The notes under the pieces: generated by a model | Seen by the model: only the letters and a program-made list of their open reading frames with translations | Told to the model about the DNA's origin: nothing | Database searches by the model: none | Source: Planctomycetota bacterium | GTDB lineage: Bacteria > Planctomycetota > UBA1135 | Assembly: GCA_008501825.1 (NCBI GenBank) | Contig: QQUA01000001.1 | Span: forward strand, 57,599 to 121,598 | Length of the DNA: 64,000 nt | Direction of reading: 5' to 3' | Made by a program: the position numbers and the translations under genes | In this document: piece by piece, positions 53,042 to 61,291 of the stretch | How the letters are laid out: each line of letters begins with the position of its first letter | How positions within the stretch are numbered: the stretch's first letter is position 1

Positions 53042-53089
53042 ATGGAACTCTTATCCCACAACCCTGACAGCAGACCATGCACAAACTAA
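53042..53089 (+). CDS. Short leader peptide overlapping the start of the beta-helix gene
   Basis: A 15-codon frame, MELLSHNPDSRPCTN, with GAGGAGG at 53029-53035, 6 bases before its ATG. It ends 10 bases inside the next gene, whose own ATG at 53077 has no ribosome site. The frames differ, so ribosomes finishing the leader could restart at 53077. This is a typical arrangement for translational coupling. It could be chance; no conserved peptide family is claimed. Confidence 0.45.
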   Translation: MELLSHNPDSRPCTN

Positions 53090-54645
53090 GCCGAATTCTC
53101 AGCCTCAGCTTTTTGCTGATTCCGCTGCTCGCCGCCTCCCTCGGCGCTCAAGGGACCGTCTGGTTCGTGGACGCGGTGAACGGCAACAACGCCAACGGCG
53201 GCACGATGATCAACAATGCCTTTCAGACCATCAACTTCGCCGTCAACCTCGCCGCTCCCGGCGACACCATCAACGTACTTCCGGGCACTTACAACGAATC
53301 GGTCTACATCAATAAGGACGGCCTGAGGTTGGAAGCCCTGCCCATCGCCACCATCACCCCTCCAGGAGGACAGCCCGCCTTTGAAATCGTCTCGGACACC
53401 ACAGCCATTTCCAATGCGACCTTGGTGCGCGGGTTTGAGATCGTCGACGCCTTCTATGGCGTCTACATCCACAATAGCTCGACGCCATTGCCGAACTCGC
53501 CGACGATTGAAATGAACGAAATGCGGGACTGCAGTATCGGCATTTTCCTGGAACACTTCGGTTCTGGAATTACCCACGATGCCATCTTGCGCTACAACTT
53601 CATTCATCATGAGATTGAGGGCTGTTCCGCACCTTACGGCGCCGGAATCTACCTCCTTGCCTATGACGGCGCCATTTGCGAAACCTTCATCCGAGCCAAC
53701 CGAATTTTCTACGTCGAGTTCGGCATGCTGATCGACGACACGGTCTCCAGTTCCGTGGTTTCGGATCATCAGTGCAACGTCCTCGCTTATAACGAGTGGA
53801 GTTATTTCATTGAAAGCACGGCGGCTCCTACGCTCTGCAATGAGAGCATCGCCTTTGGTGCCCCGGCGTCCAGTACCGGCTTCGCTTACGGTGTCTATAG
53901 CAATTCACCGAACGTCAACGTATACAACTCCATCATTTGGGTACCGGACGGCATCGATTGTTTTGGTTTCCCCTTTATCGGAGATGACGTTTTCGGCCCG
54001 GTAACCGTCGACGGTTTCAGCATCGTTGAAGACGTGAATCCGGCCATGGACCCTCAATTCGTCGATGCCCCAAACCTGGATTTCCATATCTTCTCGACTT
54101 CCCCGGCGATCAATGCCGGCGACACGATTCTGATCCTCCCTGGCAGCACCATTCCCATCGATCACGACAACGACGGTGCCCCTCGCATTCAGGATCCATT
54201 CCGGACCGGAGTCCTTGACGTGGATCTCGGCGCTTACGAATACGCCACCGTAAGCATGGACGTCGTCGACCCAGCAGATCCGGCGAATTCCAGTGGCCTT
54301 CCCTACGTCATGGGACGATTCGGAGGAAGCGTCAACGTTTCCGTGACGGGCAATCCCGGTGACCAATGGATGTTTTGGTGGAACACGGCCAATAGCTACG
54401 GCACCAACGTGGTCTTGCCTGCCCTTGGCAATCAACTGGTGCTCTTTGGCATCAACCCCATCACCTTCACGCTGACGTCATCCAGCGCCGTCCTTCCCAT
54501 CAACCTCCCCAATCGAGCTCCTTTGACGATGCTGGCTTTGCAGGAACTGGAGTTTCACTTGCAAAGCGCCATTTCGGCTCCCAATACTTCCAATCCCATA
54601 TTGGGAGGGTTTACCCGCCGAATCATTGTCGAGCTAAATCAATAA
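53077..54645 (+). CDS. Exported parallel beta-helix protein with choice-of-anchor-type segment
   Basis: A 522-residue exported protein (signal SRILSLSFLLIPLLAASLGAQ, read as hydrophobic core to about residue 24). Residues about 25-340 have the pattern of right-handed beta-helix/pectin-lyase-like proteins (TVWFVDAVNGNNANGGT, FQTINFAVNLAAPGDTINVLPGTYNES in short parts). About 325-390 shows the usual end of such proteins (DPQFVDAPNLDFHI, SPAINAGD, DVDLGAYEY). The C-terminal 120 residues form a beta-rich domain typical of planctomycete secreted proteins. No catalytic residues are evident. The end overlaps the convergent kinase gene by 23 bases. Confidence 0.75.
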   Translation: MHKLSRILSLSFLLIPLLAASLGAQGTVWFVDAVNGNNANGGTMINNAFQTINFAVNLAAPGDTINVLPGTYNESVYINKDGLRLEALPIATITPPGGQPAFEIVSDTTAISNATLVRGFEIVDAFYGVYIHNSSTPLPNSPTIEMNEMRDCSIGIFLEHFGSGITHDAILRYNFIHHEIEGCSAPYGAGIYLLAYDGAICETFIRANRIFYVEFGMLIDDTVSSSVVSDHQCNVLAYNEWSYFIESTAAPTLCNESIAFGAPASSTGFAYGVYSNSPNVNVYNSIIWVPDGIDCFGFPFIGDDVFGPVTVDGFSIVEDVNPAMDPQFVDAPNLDFHIFSTSPAINAGDTILILPGSTIPIDHDNDGAPRIQDPFRTGVLDVDLGAYEYATVSMDVVDPADPANSSGLPYVMGRFGGSVNVSVTGNPGDQWMFWWNTANSYGTNVVLPALGNQLVLFGINPITFTLTSSSAVLPINLPNRAPLTMLALQELEFHLQSAISAPNTSNPILGGFTRRIIVELNQ

Positions 54646-57454
54646 GGAGGCGGGCTTCTTCGAGGTACTTCGGGTACTCCGGAACTTCAGGAGCCAAACG
54701 AATCGCTTGCTCCAACAGCCGGATCGCCTCCCCCGGATCTCTCACCTCTGCATCCTCGCTACGCAACCGTAACAAGCCCTCGCCACACCAGGCGGGGGCT
54801 AATTTCGGATCGGCCTTCCTGGCCTTTTGATACTCCGCCAAAGCTTCCTGGTCCCGCCCAAGTTGATCGAGACACTCGGCTCGGTCGGCTCGAACGTGAG
54901 GGTTCTCCCGGAACTCCAAGGCACGAGCCCAGGCCGACTCCGCTTGCTTCAAATTTCCGGACCGGTGCAAGCAAAGCCCCTTCAAGGCCCAAGCATCCGC
55001 CCAATCGGGAAATTCCACCAAGGTGAGCTCCAGATATCGGAGCGCGGCTCCATATTCCCCCAAATCGGTCCAAGCATCGGCCAACCAGTAAGAAGTCCAG
55101 CCGATTTGATACTCCACCGCCAAGGCTCGCTCATAGGTCCGCAAGGCAATCCACGTCCGCCCGGCTTCCCGCTGGACTCGACCCAAGGTAAAGAGGGTTT
55201 CCCCGTGAAGGGGTTCGAATGACAGAGCTCGATCCAAAAGCTTCTCCGCCTGTTCGAGCTGCCGTCCTTCGAAAAGAACCACGGCCAACCGCAGATACCA
55301 CTCCGCCTTTTCTGGATCCAATTGGATAAGTTGCCGATAGATCCTTTCGGCTTCCTGCCGGTCACCCGAATCATGAGCGAGTTTTCCCAAAAAGTACAAG
55401 CCCTCGATTCTCCAGATCACGTCCTCTTGGGTCAACAACCAACTTGCCTCCGGCTGCAGCGCCTTCACCTCTCCCTTGCGCTGGAAAATTTTGGCCAAAC
55501 GATGGCGAAGGTGAGGACTTTCCGGACTTTGCTCCAGTCCTTGAGCAAGCACCTGCTCGGCATCATCCATGGAGTCTGTCATGACCAAAGCATTCACATA
55601 AGTGGATCTCAAAAAGGGATTGTCCGGATCGTAAAAGAAGGCCCGTTCCGCAAGGGAAAGCGCCCTTTCATACTTTCTTTGTTGACTGAAGGCCCAAGCC
55701 AACTCGCCCAAGAGCTGAGGATCCTCACCCGAAGCCGCAAGTTGAACTTGGAGCAGTTCCACGTGCTCCTGAGGGCGACCCAAAAAAGAAAGGACGGCTC
55801 CCATGCCGGTGAGGGTGGGCCGGTGCTCCGGTCGCAGGCCGTGGGCCAGGCGATAATCGGCCAGCGCTGCAGACAAGCTTCGCAGATTTTGTAGCGCAAC
55901 TCCCCTCCAAAAGCGCAGCAGGAAGGAATTGGACTCTTGCTCCAAGGCTTGATCCAGCACTTCTCTGGCGTGTTGATAGTCATGGCGCTTTAGATAATCG
56001 AAAGCAGACATGGTGAGATCTCGCAAGGATGCCGGAGCTGGAAGATCCGCCGGCCGGGGTTCCAGCAGCTTCTCTCGTTCTAAATTCACCGCTAAAGCCA
56101 ATCCAAGGTGGTCGGCCAGAGTCGGCTTGTGGTGAGAAAGGGCCGACCGGTAGTGGCGTTCCGCCTCGGGGAAACGCTCGGCGATCAAATGCAAATCGCC
56201 GAGACGACCGTCAGCCGCCGGCGATCCTCCCCGCTCTAAAAGAGATTCCAAAGTTGCCCGGCAAGCCTCGACATCTCCCACGAGAAACAGCCGGTCCGCT
56301 TCCTCCAAAGCCGCTTGAAGTTCCAGGCTTTGCAAGGAATCGCGTTGCATCCAAGCGATCAAACCAGCGCTTCCGGCAAAGAGGATCAAGAGATAGAGCG
56401 CCAATTTAGAAAGGGTTCGCCGAGGGCGCAGCCAAGCCCGGCGCCAGCTTCGCACCCAAAAACCGTGGCGAAGGGCGGCAACCGGTTCATAGCGAAGCAC
56501 CCGTTCGATTTCCGCCTCGATCTCAGCGGCATGGGTATAGCGATTTCGTGCTCGTTTCTCGAGGCACTTTTCCACTACCGCCCGCAGATCTACTGGAACC
56601 GGCAATCCGGCGGGCCATCGGACCTCCTGCCATTGAACGGCTTGCGCAAGTTCCACCGGATTCCGGCCGGTAAAAGCGGGCTGGCCCGTGATGGCTTCAA
56701 AAGCCATGGCTCCAAAGGCGAAAACATCCGATTTCGGAGAAGGCGCTTCGCCTCGAATCTGTTCCGGGGAAGCGTATCGAGGCGTACCGACAAAGGCCCG
56801 AGTGAAAGTCGCACTTCCATGATTGGCCTCTCGAGCCAAACCGAAATCCGCCAGGAATGCACGTCCCTGATCGTCAACCAGGATGTTCTCCGGCTTCACG
56901 TCACGGTGAACGATGCCTTTCCGGTGAGCTTCGGCCAAGGCGCCGGCAACCCTTTGCAAAACCGGAAGCAGGGCGGGCAAGCGATTCCGGCGCGATCCAT
57001 TGCCGGCCGTTTCCTGAAAGCCGATTTCGATCCATTGCCGTAGATTGCAGCCCTTCACCAAATCCATGGCCACCCAAGCAAAAGCCGAAGTGACGCCGAC
57101 GGCATAAACCGTGACCAAGGCTTCGTGGCGCAAACCGGCAAGCAAGCGACCTTCCCGTTCCAACACTTGGCGCTGTTCGTCACGGGACTGGATCGGGGAT
57201 AGCGGAATCAACTTCAAAGCCACGGTTCGATCGAGGCTGAGCTGTTTGGCCTTGTAAACCACCCCCATACCACCGCGGCCGAGCTCGCTTTCCAAGCGGA
57301 AGTCCGCCAGGCAATGACCCGGCTGAGGCCAATCTCGATTGGAAACGGGCCGCAAACGAAGAAACTCCAAAGCCTCAAGCCGATTCGCATTCAGTTCGAG
57401 CCCCTGTTCCAAATCGAATTCCAAGGGATCCGGCGAATCCGAAGAAATCACCAT
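54623..57454 (-). CDS. Ser/Thr protein kinase with membrane helix and TPR domain
   Basis: A 943-residue receptor-like kinase. The kinase domain spans about 50-330: GRGGMGVVYKA (59-69), Lys81 in VALKL, HRDVKPEN (183-190), DFG (203-205) and GTPRYASPEQIRG. All catalytic residues are present. One transmembrane helix follows at about 345-368 (LYLLILFAGSAGLIAWM), then about 570 residues of TPR repeats (for example LKRHDYQHAREVLDQALEQ). The ECF sigma gene overlaps its start, so signalling probably links the two. Such ECF/kinase pairs are a hallmark of planctomycetes and related groups; the TPR part may bind the partner or other proteins. Confidence 0.93.
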   Translation of the reverse strand: MVISSDSPDPLEFDLEQGLELNANRLEALEFLRLRPVSNRDWPQPGHCLADFRLESELGRGGMGVVYKAKQLSLDRTVALKLIPLSPIQSRDEQRQVLEREGRLLAGLRHEALVTVYAVGVTSAFAWVAMDLVKGCNLRQWIEIGFQETAGNGSRRNRLPALLPVLQRVAGALAEAHRKGIVHRDVKPENILVDDQGRAFLADFGLAREANHGSATFTRAFVGTPRYASPEQIRGEAPSPKSDVFAFGAMAFEAITGQPAFTGRNPVELAQAVQWQEVRWPAGLPVPVDLRAVVEKCLEKRARNRYTHAAEIEAEIERVLRYEPVAALRHGFWVRSWRRAWLRPRRTLSKLALYLLILFAGSAGLIAWMQRDSLQSLELQAALEEADRLFLVGDVEACRATLESLLERGGSPAADGRLGDLHLIAERFPEAERHYRSALSHHKPTLADHLGLALAVNLEREKLLEPRPADLPAPASLRDLTMSAFDYLKRHDYQHAREVLDQALEQESNSFLLRFWRGVALQNLRSLSAALADYRLAHGLRPEHRPTLTGMGAVLSFLGRPQEHVELLQVQLAASGEDPQLLGELAWAFSQQRKYERALSLAERAFFYDPDNPFLRSTYVNALVMTDSMDDAEQVLAQGLEQSPESPHLRHRLAKIFQRKGEVKALQPEASWLLTQEDVIWRIEGLYFLGKLAHDSGDRQEAERIYRQLIQLDPEKAEWYLRLAVVLFEGRQLEQAEKLLDRALSFEPLHGETLFTLGRVQREAGRTWIALRTYERALAVEYQIGWTSYWLADAWTDLGEYGAALRYLELTLVEFPDWADAWALKGLCLHRSGNLKQAESAWARALEFRENPHVRADRAECLDQLGRDQEALAEYQKARKADPKLAPAWCGEGLLRLRSEDAEVRDPGEAIRLLEQAIRLAPEVPEYPKYLEEARLLIDLARQ

Positions 57455-58068
57455 AACTCGCGAAGTTTCACGGCGCAGGAATCCAAAGCCTTTTGATAAC
57501 GCCGGGTCACTGTGCTTGGATCGAGTTTCAACCGGACGGCGATCTCCTTGCCCGAAGCGCCCTCATAGAGCCGCAGCAGGATGATTTCCCGCAGCCCCTC
57601 TTCCATCTGGCCAAGAACGATTTTGACCTTTTCCACCATCTCGGCTTCCCGGGCCCCCTTGGAAACGCCCGGCTGACTCTTTTCCAGGGCAGTAAAAAGC
57701 CCGTTCGGCCCGGGGGTATCGGCAGTTTCGGGAATGTCACTTCTCCGCAGCGTCCGCCGCCGGGGATCCCGTCGCAAGCGGGAAAGCTTGTGAAGCAAGA
57801 TGGCCGCCATCCATCGCTGCAAAGACCCCGGCCCCTGGTATTGGAAGCGATTCAGATGACAACGAGCTTCCAGCCAAACTTCCTGGAGCAAATCGTCCTC
57901 ATCACACAACCTGCGATCCGGTGGCGTGAGCCGGAAATGCAGCAGGATGCGCAAACTTTGCTCCACTTGGGCCAATAATTCGCTCCACCCCCCTTCCGAT
58001 TGCTGAGCCAGCCTTTGCAACAGGACCTTGGTATCGGTGGGACGCAGAGATTCGTTGGACGGCATCAT
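57448..58068 (-). CDS. ECF sigma factor coupled to the kinase
   Basis: A 206-residue sigma-70 family protein. Region 2 is visible at about 30-105 (CDEDDLLQEVWLEARCHLNRF, read as short parts, then WMAAILLHKLSRLRRDPRRR). Region 4 is near 150-200 (LREIILLRLYEGASGKEIAVRL, TVTRRYQKAL), with its helix-turn-helix. Two ATG codons begin it (58068 and 58065). It ends by overlapping the kinase start by 7 bases. Phosphorylation of such ECF factors by their kinase is known for the ECF43-like type; it is inferred here. Target promoters are not seen. Confidence 0.9.
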   Translation of the reverse strand: MMPSNESLRPTDTKVLLQRLAQQSEGGWSELLAQVEQSLRILLHFRLTPPDRRLCDEDDLLQEVWLEARCHLNRFQYQGPGSLQRWMAAILLHKLSRLRRDPRRRTLRRSDIPETADTPGPNGLFTALEKSQPGVSKGAREAEMVEKVKIVLGQMEEGLREIILLRLYEGASGKEIAVRLKLDPSTVTRRYQKALDSCAVKLRELW

Positions 58069-58414
58069 TCAAAACCAGAGGAATGCTCCCCGAAAAACCG
58101 GTTGGGTGGCTTGGTGTTCGAAGATAGCAGTCCCATCGACCAAGGTTTCCCTAGCTTTTTCTTGGCAAAAATCCGCCGATTGGCGGCTGGTAAGCGGCCA
58201 CTAGGCCTTGATTGGGAGAAAAATCCGGGAAAACCGCGCAATCCGGCAACGCGACTTGGCATTTGAATTTTGTCCCTCAACCTTGCAAGTCAGCATGATT
58301 CAAATCACCCCCACTCTCGGCGAAATCGGCCTACGACTCCCTCTCCTTGCCGCTCCACTCGTTGGAGCAAATGCAAGGTATCTTTCGGGTCTTTGGGGGG
58401 ATCGTTCGACGGAC
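58069..58414. other. Intergenic region upstream of the ECF sigma gene
   Basis: 346 bases between the HAD gene and the ECF gene. A weak terminator sits at 58173-58186; the promoter of the ECF/kinase pair should lie between it and 58068. A 45-codon frame at 58295-58432 has no recognisable product. No RNA gene seen. Confidence 0.45.
58173..58186 (-). terminator. Weak intrinsic terminator after the HAD gene
   Basis: CCGCC and GGCGG (58173-58177, 58182-58186) form a 5-base stem with a 4-base loop; on the minus strand ATTTTTG follows. The stem is short, so confidence is limited. It would separate the HAD gene from the ECF/kinase operon. Confidence 0.4.
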
Positions 58415-59026
58415 TCATTCAGGCAAATCTGAAGATAACTCCTCGAGATGGGCGACGCAGTGGGTCGCCAGCGACCGGTGCTCAGAATTTCCGCTCGGGT
58501 CGAGGAGAATGGCCGGAATGCCGGCGGCCCGACCGGCTTCCAGATCGTAAATAGCATCACCAACGATCAGGGTTTCGGCCGGCGAAGCCTGCCACAATTT
58601 CATTAGTCGATGGATCGGGTCAGGAGCCGGCTTCGCTACGCCGTCGTCCCGAGAAAGGACCGCTTGATCTTCAAAATGGTGGCGCAAACCGATCCGGTCC
58701 AAGGTTCCAAGAGCGTTGCGGCGGGCATTGCGAGTGACCAAGCCGGTATGGCAACCGCGCTGCTGCAGCGTGTTCAACAGGCCGGAAGCGCCGGGCTGTG
58801 GCTCCGCCATTTCCACGTAGCGCCAACCGATGGCGTCGAGCTGCCGGCGGCGCTCCTGCCTTTGGTCTGCAGGAAGAGCGGCGAGGCCCTCCAAGGTGCC
58901 GACGCCCGGAGGCAAACCGATCTCGCGCCTCATGGCGTCGAAGTCGTGAACCGGAACAGTCAGAGTGCCGTCCAGATCGAAGATCCAGCAGCGGAAGTCG
59001 CGGAAATTCAGCGGGGAAGGAGTCAC
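58415..59026 (-). CDS. HAD-superfamily hydrolase, phosphoglycolate-phosphatase-like
   Basis: A 203-residue protein. Motif I is FDLDGTL (about 16-22), the nucleophile Asp. Motif II is LVTRNARR (about 96), motif III the Lys in AKPAPDP and motif IV GDAIYDLEAGRAAG. An alpha-helical cap lies between motifs I and II. This is the phosphoglycolate phosphatase/Gph-like type; the substrate is not determined. The start is GTG at 59026 with no clear ribosome site; an out-of-frame ATG lies just upstream. It is divergent from the AAA/DUF4143 gene. Confidence 0.85.
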   Translation of the reverse strand: MTPSPLNFRDFRCWIFDLDGTLTVPVHDFDAMRREIGLPPGVGTLEGLAALPADQRQERRRQLDAIGWRYVEMAEPQPGASGLLNTLQQRGCHTGLVTRNARRNALGTLDRIGLRHHFEDQAVLSRDDGVAKPAPDPIHRLMKLWQASPAETLIVGDAIYDLEAGRAAGIPAILLDPSGNSEHRSLATHCVAHLEELSSDLPE

Positions 59027-59129
59027 CGGGCGGTCATTTTAGTTCCGGCAGTTGGGGATCTGGGATGAGGCCCGCCATGGGACATTTCGGCGGCCTCGGA
59101 CGAGCAAATTCAGGATTAACCTTGTTTTC

Positions 59130-59146
59130 TCGGAGTCTATCTCCGA
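59130..59146. promoter_or_regulatory. Palindrome upstream of the AAA/DUF4143 gene
   Basis: TCGGAG (59130-59135) and CTCCGA (59141-59146) are perfect arms with 5 bases between, flanked by TTTTC on the left and AAAATA on the right. The element ends 10 bases before the ATG at 59157. It could be an operator or an RNA hairpin that hides the ribosome site AAGAGG. Confidence 0.4.
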
Positions 59147-59156
59147 AAATAAGAGG

Positions 59157-60335
59157 ATGTTGACCCGCTGGGTAACCGAAAAGCTGGAAGAGGCACTCCG
59201 ACGCACTCCGGCTGTGGCCCTGATCGGACCTCGCCAGGTCGGGAAAACCACCCTCGCTCTAGCCGTGGCGAAGCGACGAAAGGCGGTCTACCTGGACCTT
59301 GAAAACCCTGGAGATCTCCTCAAGCTGAGCGATCCACTCGCTTTCTTGGACCGGCATCGAGACAAGCTGGTCATCCTCGATGAAATCCAACGGGCCCCCG
59401 ACCTGTTCATGGTTTTGCGAGGTCTCATCGACAAGAACAGGCGGGAAGGCAGAATCGGAGAGCAGTACCTCCTTTTGGGGTCAGCCTCGGTGGACTTGCT
59501 GCGTCAATCATCGGAGAGCCTGGCAGGACGGATTCACTATTTCGAGATCACGGGCTTCAATGCGCTGGAGGTGCAATCACAGGAACCGACAGATTTGCAA
59601 ACCCTGTGGTTCAGGGGAGGATTTCCCGAAAGCTACTTGAGCGCCAGCGACGCCCTAGCCATGGAGTGGCAGGAAAATTTCATCAGGACCTATCTGGAAC
59701 GAGATGTTCCCCAAATGGGATTCCGAATTCCTTCCGCCCGCCTGCGAAGGCTGTGGACCATGCTAGCCCACCTTCAGGGGGAAACCGTAAATTCCTCGAA
59801 ACTCGCAGCCAACCTGGAGGTGGGTGGGAAAACGGTTTCCTACTACCTCGACATCCTGGTTGACCTTCTGCTGGTCCGCCGTTTGATGTCATGGAATGCA
59901 AATGTCAAAAAACAGATCGTGAAATCTCCCCATTTCTATATTCGAGATAGTGGACTACTCCATCGCCTTTTGGGAATCAGGGATTTTGAATCTTTACTGT
60001 CCAATCCAGTTCTAGGAAAGAGTTGGGAAGGTTTCGTCATCGAAAACATCCTTTCCATTCTTCCGTCACAAGCTGAAGCCTTCTTCTATCGCACGGCGGC
60101 GGGAGCCGAAATCGATCTCCTCCTGAAGCTCCCGGGGCCGGAAACTTGGTCGGTTGAGATCAAACGAGGAGCAGCTCCAAAATTGAGTCGGGGGTTTCAT
60201 ACGGCAAGCGAGGATGTGGAGGCCACCCAAAAGTATTTGATTTACGGCGGTGCAGACGAATTCCCGATAAAGCAAGAGACTACGGTCATCTCCCTGGAAA
60301 GATTCATGAACAAGGTCCAGCAAATGGGAATTTAG
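59157..60335 (+). CDS. AAA_14/DUF4143 ATPase
   Basis: A 392-residue protein. Walker A is GPRQVGKTT (24-32), Walker B LVILDEIQ (near 74). The C-terminal DUF4143 part has RTYLERDVPQMGFR, a helix-turn-helix-like LAANLEVGGKTVSYYLDIL and a nuclease-like end EIDLLLKL and VEIKRG, the core of a restriction-endonuclease-type fold. The ATG at 59157 is directly preceded by AAGAGG. Members are common, often mobile and of unknown function; some sit near toxin or defence loci. It is followed at 1 base by a convergent gene. Confidence 0.88.
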   Translation: MLTRWVTEKLEEALRRTPAVALIGPRQVGKTTLALAVAKRRKAVYLDLENPGDLLKLSDPLAFLDRHRDKLVILDEIQRAPDLFMVLRGLIDKNRREGRIGEQYLLLGSASVDLLRQSSESLAGRIHYFEITGFNALEVQSQEPTDLQTLWFRGGFPESYLSASDALAMEWQENFIRTYLERDVPQMGFRIPSARLRRLWTMLAHLQGETVNSSKLAANLEVGGKTVSYYLDILVDLLLVRRLMSWNANVKKQIVKSPHFYIRDSGLLHRLLGIRDFESLLSNPVLGKSWEGFVIENILSILPSQAEAFFYRTAAGAEIDLLLKLPGPETWSVEIKRGAAPKLSRGFHTASEDVEATQKYLIYGGADEFPIKQETTVISLERFMNKVQQMGI

Positions 60336-60336
60336 C

Positions 60337-60786
60337 CTAAGGGTTGGATTCGTTGCTTGGATTGTGAGTTCTAAAGACCGCAAAGAATCCAAAAGAGTCT
60401 TCTCCCACCAGAGATTGAAAGGACTTGGACTCGTGCCCGAGGATGCAGAGAGTCGGCTGCTTGGGCACGGCAATGTATCCACTGGTCAATGAACCAATCC
60501 AACCATCCAAGCGACGGTCGACCTCATTCGCTTCAAGAATTTGATAAAGACCGGATTGGCCGATTTGGTGAAAGTATTTATCCTGCCCGAGGTCCTCTAG
60601 GAAATTGAATAGAGCGCCAGCCCAAAACTCAGGCAAACCACCTTGCCATGTTCGGCATTCCTTGGTCGCCCGATAAACATAAAGCTCTTGACTGAATCCA
60701 TCGCCAAGTTCGACACTGAACAAGGGCTCTGAAGCCGGGAAAGGGTAAGCCAAAACGGCTGCTCTGAAATCGTCTGATTTTACCAT
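60337..60786 (-). CDS. Hypothetical protein convergent with the AAA/DUF4143 gene
   Basis: A 149-residue protein with no recognised family and no signal peptide. It has alternating strands and helices (LFSVELGDGFSQELYVYRAT, read in part, and IGQSGLYQILEANEVDRRLDG). One base separates its stop from that of the AAA/DUF4143 gene. Codon use looks normal. It may be an accessory gene of the same locus. Confidence 0.55.
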   Translation of the reverse strand: MVKSDDFRAAVLAYPFPASEPLFSVELGDGFSQELYVYRATKECRTWQGGLPEFWAGALFNFLEDLGQDKYFHQIGQSGLYQILEANEVDRRLDGWIGSLTSGYIAVPKQPTLCILGHESKSFQSLVGEDSFGFFAVFRTHNPSNESNP

Positions 60787-61291
60787 GGGTTTAGGCTCAT
60801 TCCTGGCTCGGGCGCTTAACTCCTATGACTCAGCACTTATTCTGGATCGAAAGACGGTTGCGCTTCATTTCACGTTTATCCTTTTCCTTGGCAGTCGAAG
60901 CCCCTTTCGAGTCGCTCTTTCATCGAGTTCCGTTCAACCTAAGAGACAATTTGTTAGGACGCTCATCCCGATTTCCGATCTAAAATAGGGACTTCCAATA
61001 TCAAAAAATCCTAAAAAATTTAGCCTTTCAATTTCCTCTCTAATTATTTGACCCTTTCCTCGCCGAATTCAACAAAGTACCGTCTTAATTAGCCTTAAGA
61101 CTTAAATGGGAAAACTCGAGCACCGAGCGGCACAGGCCCAGAGGCCTGTCCCTGGCGTTTCAAGAAATATTGCAGAAATTTTCCACCAAAGAGGTCCGAA
61201 TTCTCGTGCTACGTTATTCGAAACGGTTGTGATTTCCATTAAACGGTTATCGCATCCACACCATTCCAACCAACAATTTCATTCATTGAAA
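60787..61291. other. AT-rich intergenic region with hairpin
   Basis: About 500 bases without a supported gene. ACAGGCC and GGCCTGT (61132-61138, 61143-61149) form a 7-base hairpin with loop CAGA and no T-tract. AT-rich stretches lie around 61,000-61,100. An in-frame ATG at 61106 would add 62 residues to the next protein but destroy its signal peptide, so I did not use it. Confidence 0.4.
61221..61248. promoter_or_regulatory. Direct repeat AAACGGTT
   Basis: Two exact AAACGGTT copies at 61221-61228 and 61241-61248, spaced 20 bases start to start, about two helical turns, 44 bases before the start of the exported protein. This fits a binding site for a dimeric regulator. Confidence 0.3.

Noticed and set aside
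58295..58432. 45-codon frame upstream of the ECF gene
   Set aside because: No ribosome site, no recognisable product, and it runs into the end of the HAD gene.
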